From Gammaproteobacteria bacterium (GTDB lineage Bacteria; Pseudomonadota; Gammaproteobacteria; S012-40): 64,000 nt of DNA. The DNA lies in contig JAOUHV010000001.1 in the NCBI GenBank assembly GCA_029884425.1, forward strand, positions 1 through 64,000, written 5' to 3'. The notes under the pieces are model-generated. The model was not told where the DNA came from. It searched no databases and saw only the letters and a program-made list of their open reading frames with translations. This document shows positions 42,367 through 50,440 of this stretch, one piece after another. A program made the position numbers and the translations under genes. How positions within the stretch are numbered: position 1 is the stretch's first letter; each line of letters starts with the position of its first letter.

Positions 42367-43225
42367 TTAAATTATCAAAACCCTGTTGCGCCAATTTGCG
42401 AGCGGTCAATTGATTGGCCATTTGCAGCGAATTGAGTAGATCAGTGTTTTGCAGTTGGGCGTGGATAAATGCAGCGATAAAACAGTCACCCGCGCCTATG
42501 CTGTCGACGACCTGGACATTGGCGACTGCCGGGGCAAAAAAGGTATCTTTGCTGGTGTAGGCGTAAGCGCCCTCTTCTCCCCAAGGAATAACCACAAGCT
42601 GATCGGCTTGAATCGACAGGCCAGCAGTAAATTCAGACGCTGACGAACACCCCTGCTTGCGGACATAGTCACGCGAGAAAAACACCACATCGGCAAAAGC
42701 GATAAGCTCGCATTCACGTTCACGCACTTTTTCAATTTCGATCGACACTTTGGGACGATGCGAGCAATCCAGGGCATGAATTTGTTGTAATTGCATGAGG
42801 GTGACCGATTCGTTTCGGCCCTCGAAATGAACCCAGTCATAGTCCTGCCAGGCAGCCGAGGCATGCGCCAGCATTAACTCCGGCAGGTTGCGGTAATGCA
42901 CTATGGTTCGGGAACCCGTGCGCCGGCTTTGGGCTATGTATGAGGTTGGTGTGGCCGAGCGCGCAATCACCGGGGCCTGGGGGTAATTCACCTGGTAGCG
43001 AGCAAGGTCGGCTTTGATCAAATCCGCATTCAGGTCATCGGCCAGATTGCCCAGCCAAGCAACCCGATGTCCTTGCTGTGCGAGAACAACCGCGTTGTTG
43101 GCGGCATTGCCGCCACGGCGGATGTGCTGGGCCAGCGCACGAACCTCGGCGTCCTCGGCCGGATACGCATCAACTTCATTCACAATATCCAGCGTGGCGA
43201 TGCCAACGCATAACACTGAACTCAT
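42359..43225 (-). CDS. PfkB-family carbohydrate kinase
   Basis: A 288-residue ribokinase-like sugar kinase. The N-terminal glycine motif is HIRRGGNAANNAVVLAQQGHRVAWLGNLADD, and the C-terminal anion-hole/catalytic motif is DSIGAGDCFIAAFIHA with the catalytic aspartate in GAGD. The overall shape resembles ketohexokinase/ribokinase relatives, but the sugar cannot be assigned. It overlaps the upstream zinc-ribbon gene by 4 bp, indicating an operon of two. Confidence 0.88.
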   Translation of the reverse strand: MSSVLCVGIATLDIVNEVDAYPAEDAEVRALAQHIRRGGNAANNAVVLAQQGHRVAWLGNLADDLNADLIKADLARYQVNYPQAPVIARSATPTSYIAQSRRTGSRTIVHYRNLPELMLAHASAAWQDYDWVHFEGRNESVTLMQLQQIHALDCSHRPKVSIEIEKVRERECELIAFADVVFFSRDYVRKQGCSSASEFTAGLSIQADQLVVIPWGEEGAYAYTSKDTFFAPAVANVQVVDSIGAGDCFIAAFIHAQLQNTDLLNSLQMANQLTARKLAQQGFDNLTI

Positions 43226-43533
43226 TGGGCGGAGGTGTTAGGTTGTTTGCGACGCAACCGCAACAGCGGCAGGTAAAAAGCAAAAAACTGCAGAATCCCC
43301 CAACCAACCAGCATCACGGCCAAGTACACCAGACTTTCTTCGGCGACGGCCATAAAGCCAAAAAAAGCAACGTTCCACACCCAGGTCATGTAAATGAGGG
43401 CCAGGCCAATGTGGTTGAGCGAACTCCTCCCGCCGCAGCCAGAACAGTACATGTCCATCCACAAGGTGCCCAAAAGGCGTTGTTTGGAGGTAATCAGTGC
43501 CTCTTGGCAATGGGGGCAAACCGCGTTTTCCAT
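43222..43533 (-). CDS. Small zinc-ribbon-like membrane protein
   Basis: A 103-residue protein I cannot name. Two CxxC pairs (CPHC at residues 6-9 and CSGC around 30-33) could bind a zinc ion. Two hydrophobic helices follow (about 43-62 and 67-90), then a basic tail LRLRRKQP. The metal-site-plus-membrane layout suggests a small envelope or regulatory protein. It overlaps the PfkB kinase start by 4 bp. Confidence 0.75.
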   Translation of the reverse strand: MENAVCPHCQEALITSKQRLLGTLWMDMYCSGCGGRSSLNHIGLALIYMTWVWNVAFFGFMAVAEESLVYLAVMLVGWGILQFFAFYLPLLRLRRKQPNTSAQ

Positions 43534-43714
43534 GACATTATTCCGTGTGGGCTATCGATTGATTTCATTGAATAAACAATCGCCTAGGGCGATTAACCGC
43601 ATGAACAAATTCTAAAGAACCTTGTGCTTCTGCCGCCAAAGCAGTTATCTGTCCGACCGAGCGTGATTGGCCAGGACCAGGATTGGTGGCGCCCCTATTT
43701 TACAGACCCGCTTG

Positions 43715-45019
43715 ATGAAAAAAACCAAATTCGCATTATTGCTCTGCTTGTTAAGTTCGCCGGTGTGGAGTGCGCCAGTAAACCTACCGGCTGGGTCGAA
43801 TTTAACCTTGGGAAATGGCAGCAATTTGCAGTTGCTGAATTCCTATAGCAATAACCCGGCGATGCCAGCGATGACCCTGGAATGGGAGCGGTGGGGACTG
43901 GGCATGGGATTGCTCAGCAGCATCGGGTTTGGCTATGAAGTTGGCCGGGTGGATAATTTACAGACAGATTTGGAAGCGCTGCAAAAAGAATTAAAAAATC
44001 AGGACAACATGACGCTGGACACAGCGGAGCAGCTCAAAGAACGGTTTGATAGTTTTTTGAGCCAAGCCGGGCGTAATGGCTATCTGAATATTTATGGGGG
44101 GATGGAACTGCCCATGAATCCTCTTATTCTCACTTCAAGAGAACTTATGGGTGGTTCGCTGGTGTTTGACAGCAACATCAGCAGCGCAACCAGCATTCGT
44201 CTGCTTGATGCACCGCTGAAGGTAAATCCGCTGGCGCCGCCAAGTGGCATGCTGGAAACCAACAGTGCGTTGTATATCAAAACTGCGATGATTGCCGAAG
44301 CCTCGCTTGGTTACAGCCTGCCGGTGGTTGTGGATGATCAGTCGACCATGACGCTGGGCGTGCGCGGCGTCTATTACATGGGTGGACTGCGCAAGACGCT
44401 GATCGGTTTGGCCGTGGCTGACGGGATAGACGCTATCGCCAAAGACGAACAACAAAAATCCATTACGCTGACAGACACGGTTGGTTTGGATGTTGGCGCA
44501 TTGTGGCAATGGCGCAACCATCGATTGGGATTGATGGGCAAAAACCTGAACAGCCCGTACCTGGAATACCAATCCATTGGCGAAAACTGTGAAGGCAAAA
44601 CAGGGGCCGCGCGCGACGCATGTTATATCGCACAGACGTTTGCTGAACGAGTGGATATGAACGAACGCTGGGTGATGGATCCACAAGGAAACATCGAACT
44701 GGGTATTTTCAATGACGGCCTGGATGCGGTTGGGCAGATTACGCTGGATACCAACCCGGTTAATGATGCCTTGGGCAATCGCTATCAATGGTTGACGATC
44801 AGCGGTGGATATTTGACCAGAAGTTGGTTTGTCCCCGGCGTACGCGCCGGAATCCGCCAGAACTTGGCGGGGAGCAAGCTGAAGTACGTTTCGTTCGGTT
44901 TGACCTTCTTCAAAATGGTCAACCTGGATGTGGCCTATACCCTGGAAAATGTCGTGATCGATGGCCAGGGCGAGCCACGTTCCGGCTACATCAATCTGGG
45001 TTTTGAGTTGCTGTTTTAA
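43715..45019 (+). CDS. Outer-membrane beta-barrel protein, conjugal-transfer TraF-like family
   Basis: A 434-residue secreted protein with a clear signal peptide (residues 1-20, ending VWSAP). An NNPAMPA motif follows near residue 46, then GLLSSIGFGYEVGRVD, a helical insert (about 80-125) and alternating amphipathic strands to a C-terminal aromatic (GFELLF). This resembles the TraF_2/FadL/PorV-like barrels often annotated as plasmid transfer TraF, though no other conjugation gene is present. The ATG at 43715 is chosen for the signal peptide. The lipoprotein gene starts 14 bp downstream. Confidence 0.75.
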   Translation: MKKTKFALLLCLLSSPVWSAPVNLPAGSNLTLGNGSNLQLLNSYSNNPAMPAMTLEWERWGLGMGLLSSIGFGYEVGRVDNLQTDLEALQKELKNQDNMTLDTAEQLKERFDSFLSQAGRNGYLNIYGGMELPMNPLILTSRELMGGSLVFDSNISSATSIRLLDAPLKVNPLAPPSGMLETNSALYIKTAMIAEASLGYSLPVVVDDQSTMTLGVRGVYYMGGLRKTLIGLAVADGIDAIAKDEQQKSITLTDTVGLDVGALWQWRNHRLGLMGKNLNSPYLEYQSIGENCEGKTGAARDACYIAQTFAERVDMNERWVMDPQGNIELGIFNDGLDAVGQITLDTNPVNDALGNRYQWLTISGGYLTRSWFVPGVRAGIRQNLAGSKLKYVSFGLTFFKMVNLDVAYTLENVVIDGQGEPRSGYINLGFELLF

Positions 45020-45033
45020 GTTGAGATGCTGCA

Positions 45034-46653
45034 ATGAAAAAACGAGCTAGTTACGTTGCATTACTGGTAGCCATGGCGGCCTGTACAACCACGCCACAAG
45101 ACGCAGGCGACGGCAGTTCTGCCCCCATCAGTGGCCGGGCCATTGATGGCTACCTGGCCAATGCGATTGTTTACGTCGACACCAACCAAAACGGCATACT
45201 CGATCCGTGGGAACCAAGAGCGTTCACCGATACGGATGGATATTTTGGCTATAACAGCAAAGTCGATGGCGAGAATTATGGTGAGAACTATTGTGCCTTG
45301 CCCAAATCTGACTCCAAATACAAACATTGTCTGAAACTACCACCATATGCTGACGAGGCGCTGATACAGATTACCAAGGGCTATGACACGGTGACCGGAG
45401 AGCCATTCAAAGGCACATTGACCAGCTGGGCTACGAGAACAGATGCGATGGAGTTGCCAGGATCCAACAGCGCCAGTCCCATTACGAGTTTGCTTGCCTA
45501 CATGACCCCAGCCTATCGTTTGGAATACGCCGCCGTCGAGGGTTTGACCGGTGCTGAAATGGCCGGCGATATTTTGGTCAACCTGGGTGAGATCGGTGAA
45601 CCGTTAATTGAGCAAAGCCGTCGTTACCGCATTAATCTGGCGATGCAGATTCAAAAGACCGCTGAAATAATCAATCCGTATCTCAACAGCCTGTATAAAG
45701 ACAGCGACGGACAAAAGGATTTATTTGGCAATAACAAGAACTATCCACAAGATCCGAATCCCTATTGGATGAAATCACTGGCGAAGACACTAATGGGGAA
45801 CGCAGTACCCTCCTCGGTTTCCAGTATCCACAGCGATCCAGCCAAATTATGGACCCAGATTATTGCGGCAAGGGATCTGATCAATGCCGACACCGTGCCG
45901 GATGGAATTGCCGCCGATACCACGCTGACCAGCGGCAGTCGTCAGAATATCGCCGATCGGCTTAGCGAATTTGCGTTGTTCGTGGATACCCTGATGTCGG
46001 CGGCGACTAACTCCACGGACAAGGACACTGCAGGCTTGCTCAGTGATGAGCGCGATATTGGCGCCCGCATGCGGGCTATTGAGGTTGTCACCTCTTTGCT
46101 TAGAGATCCAAGTAAGGCCAATTTGCCCAACATGGACCCGGCGGCGCAACGGGCAATAGATTTGGCGCTGGGAACAGGCAGCGCCACACCGAGCGATGCG
46201 GTGGATTACTTGTTTGGACTGAGTTCGCCCAAGGCGGACATATTCCGCCTAGTAGAAGATTTTCAGACCAATGGAATGGCGGTCGCGGCAAGCGCGTCGG
46301 ATTTCGTCAATCGACAAACCATGGATCAACAAGTGGGGGGCGTGCTTGGTACAGATGAGGTTAACCTCAATCTAACCAGCAACAAAGACAGCACAAATAC
46401 CGCCGACTTGGTCTTTAATCCGGACGGGACGCTGACTGCGGCGATTGGTTACACCGATCCCAACAATTCAGGAAACAACTTGAGTGCAGACACGCCCTTG
46501 CCGGGCACTTGGGAAAAAATCAACGACTACACCATATTGGCGAACGTCAATGTGGGCGGCGAAGTCAGACCAATGATTGTCCGCACAGATTCGAACGGAA
46601 CCGGGTATGTGTTCGATTTTGGTGGCGACATCGCCGAGTGGACACCACACTAG
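45034..46653 (+). CDS. Large lipoprotein of unknown function
   Basis: A 539-residue lipoprotein: the lipobox VAMAAC ends a short signal peptide at Cys17, and the next residue is threonine, so outer-membrane sorting is expected. The first mature part has ISGRAIDGYLANAIVYVD followed by DTNQNGILDPWEP, an EF-hand/dockerin-like calcium loop within a carboxypeptidase-regulatory-like beta domain. The rest (about 150-450) is helical, and a C-terminal section has repeated Asn/Gly/Asp turns ending DFGGDIAEWTPH. I do not recognise a family. It follows the TraF-like barrel by 14 bp and probably forms an operon with it. Confidence 0.75.
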   Translation: MKKRASYVALLVAMAACTTTPQDAGDGSSAPISGRAIDGYLANAIVYVDTNQNGILDPWEPRAFTDTDGYFGYNSKVDGENYGENYCALPKSDSKYKHCLKLPPYADEALIQITKGYDTVTGEPFKGTLTSWATRTDAMELPGSNSASPITSLLAYMTPAYRLEYAAVEGLTGAEMAGDILVNLGEIGEPLIEQSRRYRINLAMQIQKTAEIINPYLNSLYKDSDGQKDLFGNNKNYPQDPNPYWMKSLAKTLMGNAVPSSVSSIHSDPAKLWTQIIAARDLINADTVPDGIAADTTLTSGSRQNIADRLSEFALFVDTLMSAATNSTDKDTAGLLSDERDIGARMRAIEVVTSLLRDPSKANLPNMDPAAQRAIDLALGTGSATPSDAVDYLFGLSSPKADIFRLVEDFQTNGMAVAASASDFVNRQTMDQQVGGVLGTDEVNLNLTSNKDSTNTADLVFNPDGTLTAAIGYTDPNNSGNNLSADTPLPGTWEKINDYTILANVNVGGEVRPMIVRTDSNGTGYVFDFGGDIAEWTPH

Positions 46654-47798
46654 AGTCGAATGCCCAGGGAAAGGCCGGTAGAGAGCGCATCGGTGCTGGC
46701 TTGGCCGAAAGCATTCAACGTGAGCCACTCGCTGTTGTAACCCAAACCGGCTGATAGCGCGGTGGGGTATTGCGCCAGGAGGTCATACGCTACCCCGGCA
46801 CGCAGCGCGAATCGCGCCCTGGGGCTAAACTCCAGACCTGCGCGGACGTGTTGTGAATCCTCGCCCCAAAGATCCTGTACTGGAACAAGCTCTACTTCTG
46901 CCGTGCTAAACCAGCGCCCCTGCTGGTGGGCAATGCCCAAGCGGGCATCGGGGCGTTGGCGGTAACTGCCGGGGACGAGAAAAAAATCAACCGCTTGCGG
47001 TTGCACGTTGTGCACGGACAGCCCGGTGTACAGAGTATCGACCCGGTACAGTGCGCCGACATCCAGATTGAACTGGCGGGCAAAATCACTCGCATAAGGT
47101 ATGCCGCTGATATTGTGCGCGGAAAAATGGTAGGCGCGGCTGCGAAGGCTAACCAGCTTGGGCCTGATCCCGATGCTCAACTGCCGGGCCGAGGCCGCAT
47201 CCCCCAGCACAATGCCCGCGAAGGTGGCGGCCATCGTGACGCTGGTCAGGGCGCGATAGTCGCCATAGACATGGGTCAGTGGCTGGTTGGGGTCGGAATA
47301 ATCGCTGGTGGCAGTTTTGCTGCCGCGAAATGCTGCCTGGTGGTGTACCTGAACCTGGGCATCCAAACTGATTGGCAGGTGCGGTAAGACAATGCCACCG
47401 AAGGCGTGTTTGGATTCTTGCTGATCGCTGCTGGCAAAGCGCTGGGCAGCGGATTCGAGTGAGGATTGAGTGTTGGCCGATGGCGACGCGAGAAATTGGT
47501 CATATTGGCTTTGATAGTTGGCCAGTGCGGCGTTGTAGTCCCGCTCTGTTCCATGACCCTCGGTGTAACTGCCGGGATAAATCAATAATTCGGTGGGATC
47601 ACGTAACATGGGTAACTGCGCAGGATTGGCGCCGGCGATATAGGACATGATCGGGGTGGTTAACGTGCCACCCAGCGCCAAACTGGTGACATCGCCATTG
47701 GCGCGGCCATCAGCGACAGCGTTTCCGGAGATCAACAACGAAAGCAAAATAGCGACAGGGAAGACACATGGTAACAAACGGATGGAGAAAACAGTCAT
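46650..47798 (-). CDS. Second outer-membrane beta-barrel protein, TraF/FadL-like
   Basis: A 382-residue secreted protein with a long signal peptide (about residues 1-29, ending GNAVADG). Near residue 55 it has a GANPAQLP motif reminiscent of the NPA segment of the barrel at 43715, then a helical insert (about 85-125) and amphipathic strands to a C-terminal GLSLGIRL. It overlaps the convergent lipoprotein stop by 4 bp, sharing a CTAG. No conserved catalytic site is seen; membership in the same broad barrel superfamily is inferred from shape. Confidence 0.7.
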   Translation of the reverse strand: MTVFSIRLLPCVFPVAILLSLLISGNAVADGRANGDVTSLALGGTLTTPIMSYIAGANPAQLPMLRDPTELLIYPGSYTEGHGTERDYNAALANYQSQYDQFLASPSANTQSSLESAAQRFASSDQQESKHAFGGIVLPHLPISLDAQVQVHHQAAFRGSKTATSDYSDPNQPLTHVYGDYRALTSVTMAATFAGIVLGDAASARQLSIGIRPKLVSLRSRAYHFSAHNISGIPYASDFARQFNLDVGALYRVDTLYTGLSVHNVQPQAVDFFLVPGSYRQRPDARLGIAHQQGRWFSTAEVELVPVQDLWGEDSQHVRAGLEFSPRARFALRAGVAYDLLAQYPTALSAGLGYNSEWLTLNAFGQASTDALSTGLSLGIRL

Positions 47799-48055
47799 CA
47801 GCGTAGAAGAGATTCTCAGTGGTGGATAAAACGCAGCTTAACGGGATTTGTACTCATCAGGTAGCAAATTATGCCGGTGGCTAAAAATAACCCAACGATG
47901 GACAAGTTTTATGAACTTTGTCAGCAGCTTATCTATCATAAAATAAACTAACTTCAAATTTACCAAGGTCTAATGAACGGTGTATCATACCGCCAATGAT
48001 CTGACGGATTTCCTGCCAAAACCAACTTTGGAAGACCTGACACCTAGGGGGAAAA
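47799..48055. other. Intergenic region before the cytochrome c gene
   Basis: A 257-bp AT-rich gap between divergent genes. I see a possible -35-like TTGTCA near 47918 and AT-rich sequence after it, but no convincing -10 at standard spacing and no FNR-type palindrome. A strong ribosome site AGGGGG lies 5-10 bases before the cytochrome ATG. Nothing else is recognisable. Confidence 0.4.
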
Positions 48056-48388
48056 ATGAAAAAGTTGCAAGGAACCTTCGCTGTGGCCATGCTGCTTTCA
48101 GCAACGCTGCAATCGGCGAACGCAACGGAAATGCCTCAACTTGCCAAGAAAAGTGGCTGTACGGCCTGTCACGCCATAGACCACAAGATCGTGGGGCCGG
48201 CCTGGGTTGATGTCGCCAAACGCTATAAAGATTTGGAGGCAGCTCGGGGGGTTTTGATCGAGCGGGTTAAAAAAGGCACCAAAGGCAACTGGACGGACGT
48301 AACCAAGGGCGTGCCCATGCCGCCGTACTCGCCGCGCGTAACGGACGAAAATATCGAAAAGTTAGTGGATTTTATCCTGTCGTTGTAA
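48056..48388 (+). CDS. Periplasmic cytochrome c, class I (c551/c552 type)
   Basis: A 110-residue monoheme cytochrome with signal peptide (residues 1-23, ending ANA). The heme-binding motif CTACH is at about residues 35-39, with a KIVGPAW segment after it as in c551. The axial methionine is in GVPMPPYSPRV near residue 88, followed by the C-terminal helix NIEKLVDFIL. It would carry electrons in the periplasm. Its partner oxidase or reductase is not in the window. Confidence 0.92.
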   Translation: MKKLQGTFAVAMLLSATLQSANATEMPQLAKKSGCTACHAIDHKIVGPAWVDVAKRYKDLEAARGVLIERVKKGTKGNWTDVTKGVPMPPYSPRVTDENIEKLVDFILSL

Positions 48389-48399
48389 GCCAACGATTG

Positions 48400-49338
48400 T
48401 CAGGCCGCGATCGTTTGGTCGCGGAAGTGGCGCAGCAGCCGGCCAAATTCCTCCGGGTCTTTGATGTGGGTTAGCTCGCCTGGCTGGGGGTTGTGCATGT
48501 CGAGCAAGCGCGACAGGTAGAACCGCAACGCCGCCCGACGTAAAGCCCAATCGAATGCCTGCTGTTCGGCGTTGGTCAGCGGTCTGACGGACTGATACCC
48601 GGCGAGCATGGCGTCAACCAGATTCGCTTCCAGCGAACCCTCATGATCTCCACACCAGTCGTTAATGCAAATGGCCAGATCAAACAGCCAATGATCGACG
48701 CTGGCCGCGTACCAGTCCAGTACCGCCGACACCTGATCACCCAGCATCAGGCAGTTATCGCGGAACAAATCGCCATGAATGACGCCGCCAGGCAAGTCAT
48801 CCACCCAGTGATGTGCCTGGAAATCCAGTTCTGTCTGGATCAGGGCGCGTTGGGTTCCGTCAATTTGCCCACCCAGCGCCTGAAAACTGCGTTTCATCCA
48901 CTTCAGGCCGCGCAGGTTGGATTCGGGACCTGCGGGAAAATCGCGACAGGCCAAGTGCAATTGCGCCAGCACCGCGCCAACAGCGAATGCTTGCTGGGGA
49001 GACACGCTGAAAATGCTGCGGCCAGGCTGGAACTGGATGAGCGCGGCGGGTTTGCCTTTGAGCGTGGTGACCAACTGACCATGATGATTGGCGATGGGCA
49101 GCGCAATGGGCAAGCCTTGCTGGTACAAAAACTGTTTCAGTTGCAGAAAATAGCGGACTTGCTCGCTGCTGAGGCGCTCGAAAATTGTGAGCACATACTT
49201 GTCGCGAGTTGTCTGTAACTGGAAATTGGTATTGATGATGCCGCTGTGGATGCCGGTAAAGGAATCAAGCTGGCCGATATCATAGCCATGCGAAAAATCG
49301 AGCAGCTCTGCCCAGGTTAGTGAGGTGTAAACAGACAT
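48400..49338 (-). CDS. thrB: Homoserine kinase, APH-fold type
   Basis: A 312-residue kinase of the aminoglycoside-phosphotransferase fold, the homoserine kinase found in Pseudomonas and relatives instead of the GHMP-type ThrB. Signatures: GIHSGIINTNFQLQTTRDKYVLTIFER at the N-terminus, GGVIHGDLFRDNCLM (catalytic aspartate) near residue 195, and SAVLDWYAASVDHWLFDLAICINDWC. It makes O-phosphohomoserine for threonine synthesis. The neighbouring DUF2782 and polA genes reproduce the Pseudomonas-type arrangement. Confidence 0.93.
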   Translation of the reverse strand: MSVYTSLTWAELLDFSHGYDIGQLDSFTGIHSGIINTNFQLQTTRDKYVLTIFERLSSEQVRYFLQLKQFLYQQGLPIALPIANHHGQLVTTLKGKPAALIQFQPGRSIFSVSPQQAFAVGAVLAQLHLACRDFPAGPESNLRGLKWMKRSFQALGGQIDGTQRALIQTELDFQAHHWVDDLPGGVIHGDLFRDNCLMLGDQVSAVLDWYAASVDHWLFDLAICINDWCGDHEGSLEANLVDAMLAGYQSVRPLTNAEQQAFDWALRRAALRFYLSRLLDMHNPQPGELTHIKDPEEFGRLLRHFRDQTIAA

Positions 49339-49354
49339 AATGTGCGAGTGAGCC

Positions 49355-49648
49355 TTACCAGCTGAACAGTACCCAGCGTGGAATCAGCATATGAGGATCA
49401 AGATCCGACTTGCGTTGATCCAATTCGCCATCACCGTTTGAATCGACCAAAAAGTAGGAAGGACCTTTTTTGGGCGTAACCTTGATCATGTACAGATTAC
49501 CGTTGACGCGGTATTCCTCAATGATGGATTCATTCTGCTGGGAACGAATGGTGATTTCAGGTTCAACATCGTCACCTTCGGCCTGAGCAGAAGGCAACCA
49601 CGCCAATGTGGCCAAAGTGGCCAAGAGTAGAGTTCGCAAGGTTGTCAT
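49355..49648 (-). CDS. DUF2782 family small secreted protein
   Basis: A 97-residue protein with a signal peptide (residues 1-23, ending AQAE). The mature part holds EYRVNGNLYMIKVTPKKGPSYFLVD and a short Asp-rich segment DSNGDGELDQRKSD resembling a calcium loop, ending MLIPRWVLFSW. This matches DUF2782, commonly found between polA and thrB. The function is unknown. The ATG at 49648 is chosen over 49684 because it begins the signal peptide. Confidence 0.85.
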   Translation of the reverse strand: MTTLRTLLLATLATLAWLPSAQAEGDDVEPEITIRSQQNESIIEEYRVNGNLYMIKVTPKKGPSYFLVDSNGDGELDQRKSDLDPHMLIPRWVLFSW

Positions 49649-49686
49649 ACCCTGATTATAAACAGTTGGACACGGCTTGGCCAACG

Positions 49687-50412
49687 CTACAAATCAAGCA
49701 TGATTTCCGCTTCCTCGGCGCTGGGCTCAAAACCACTGTGTTCGTAGTGATTAAAAATGGCTTCGACAATCTCCTTCGGGTCATCCAGTAGCTGAATCAA
49801 TTGCATGTCTTCGGGATTGATCATGCCCTCAGCAATCAGGCTGTGCTCAAACCAGCTCAGCAAGCCCTGCCAAAAGGGTTTATTCACTAGAATGATCGGA
49901 ATGCGGCGGGATTTGCGGGTTTGCACCAGGGTGAGAATTTCCGCCAGCTCGTCCAGGGTACCAAACCCGCCAGGCATGACCACGTAGGCAGCGGCGTACT
50001 TGACGAACATCACCTTGCGCGAAAAAAAGTGACGGAAGCTCAGGGAAATATCCTGATAGGGATTGCCCACCTGCTCTTTGGGCAGTTGGATGTTCAGGCC
50101 GATGCTGGGCGACTTACCCTCAAACGCACCTTTGTTGGCGGCCTCCATGATGCCGGGGCCGCCACCACTGACAACGCTAAAACCAGCGTCAGATAAAGCG
50201 CGGGCGATGTCCTCGGTTTGTTTATAATAGGGGTGGTCGACCGGGGTTCGGGCCGAGCCAAAAATACTTACCGAAGGCCGGATTTGCGCCATGCGCTCAA
50301 AGCCTTCGACGAATTCGGCCATGATTTGAAAAATTTTCCACGACTCACGGGATAACATCGTATCGCTTGCCGGAGCCATCCCCGGATGTGACAACTTGTG
50401 CTGTGACGTCAT
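49687..50412 (-). CDS. LOG family protein (nucleotide 5'-monophosphate phosphoribohydrolase)
   Basis: A 241-residue Rossmann-like protein of the TIGR00730/LOG family, often misannotated as lysine decarboxylase. The signature PGGFGTLDELAEILTLVQTRK is present, with SVSIFGSART and VVSGGGPGIMEAANKGAFE earlier. Family members hydrolyse nucleoside monophosphates to base and ribose-5-phosphate. The start at 50412 lies 28 bp from the divergent polA ATG, so promoters of the two must overlap or lie within coding DNA. Confidence 0.9.
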   Translation of the reverse strand: MTSQHKLSHPGMAPASDTMLSRESWKIFQIMAEFVEGFERMAQIRPSVSIFGSARTPVDHPYYKQTEDIARALSDAGFSVVSGGGPGIMEAANKGAFEGKSPSIGLNIQLPKEQVGNPYQDISLSFRHFFSRKVMFVKYAAAYVVMPGGFGTLDELAEILTLVQTRKSRRIPIILVNKPFWQGLLSWFEHSLIAEGMINPEDMQLIQLLDDPKEIVEAIFNHYEHSGFEPSAEEAEIMLDL

Positions 50413-50440
50413 ATGTTTTCCTAAAATTTTGCTAGGTGCT

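Noticed and set aside
43715-45019. Integrated conjugative element suggested by the TraF-like protein
   Set aside because: No relaxase, type IV secretion, integrase or attachment sites are visible; the TraF label reflects a broad barrel family.
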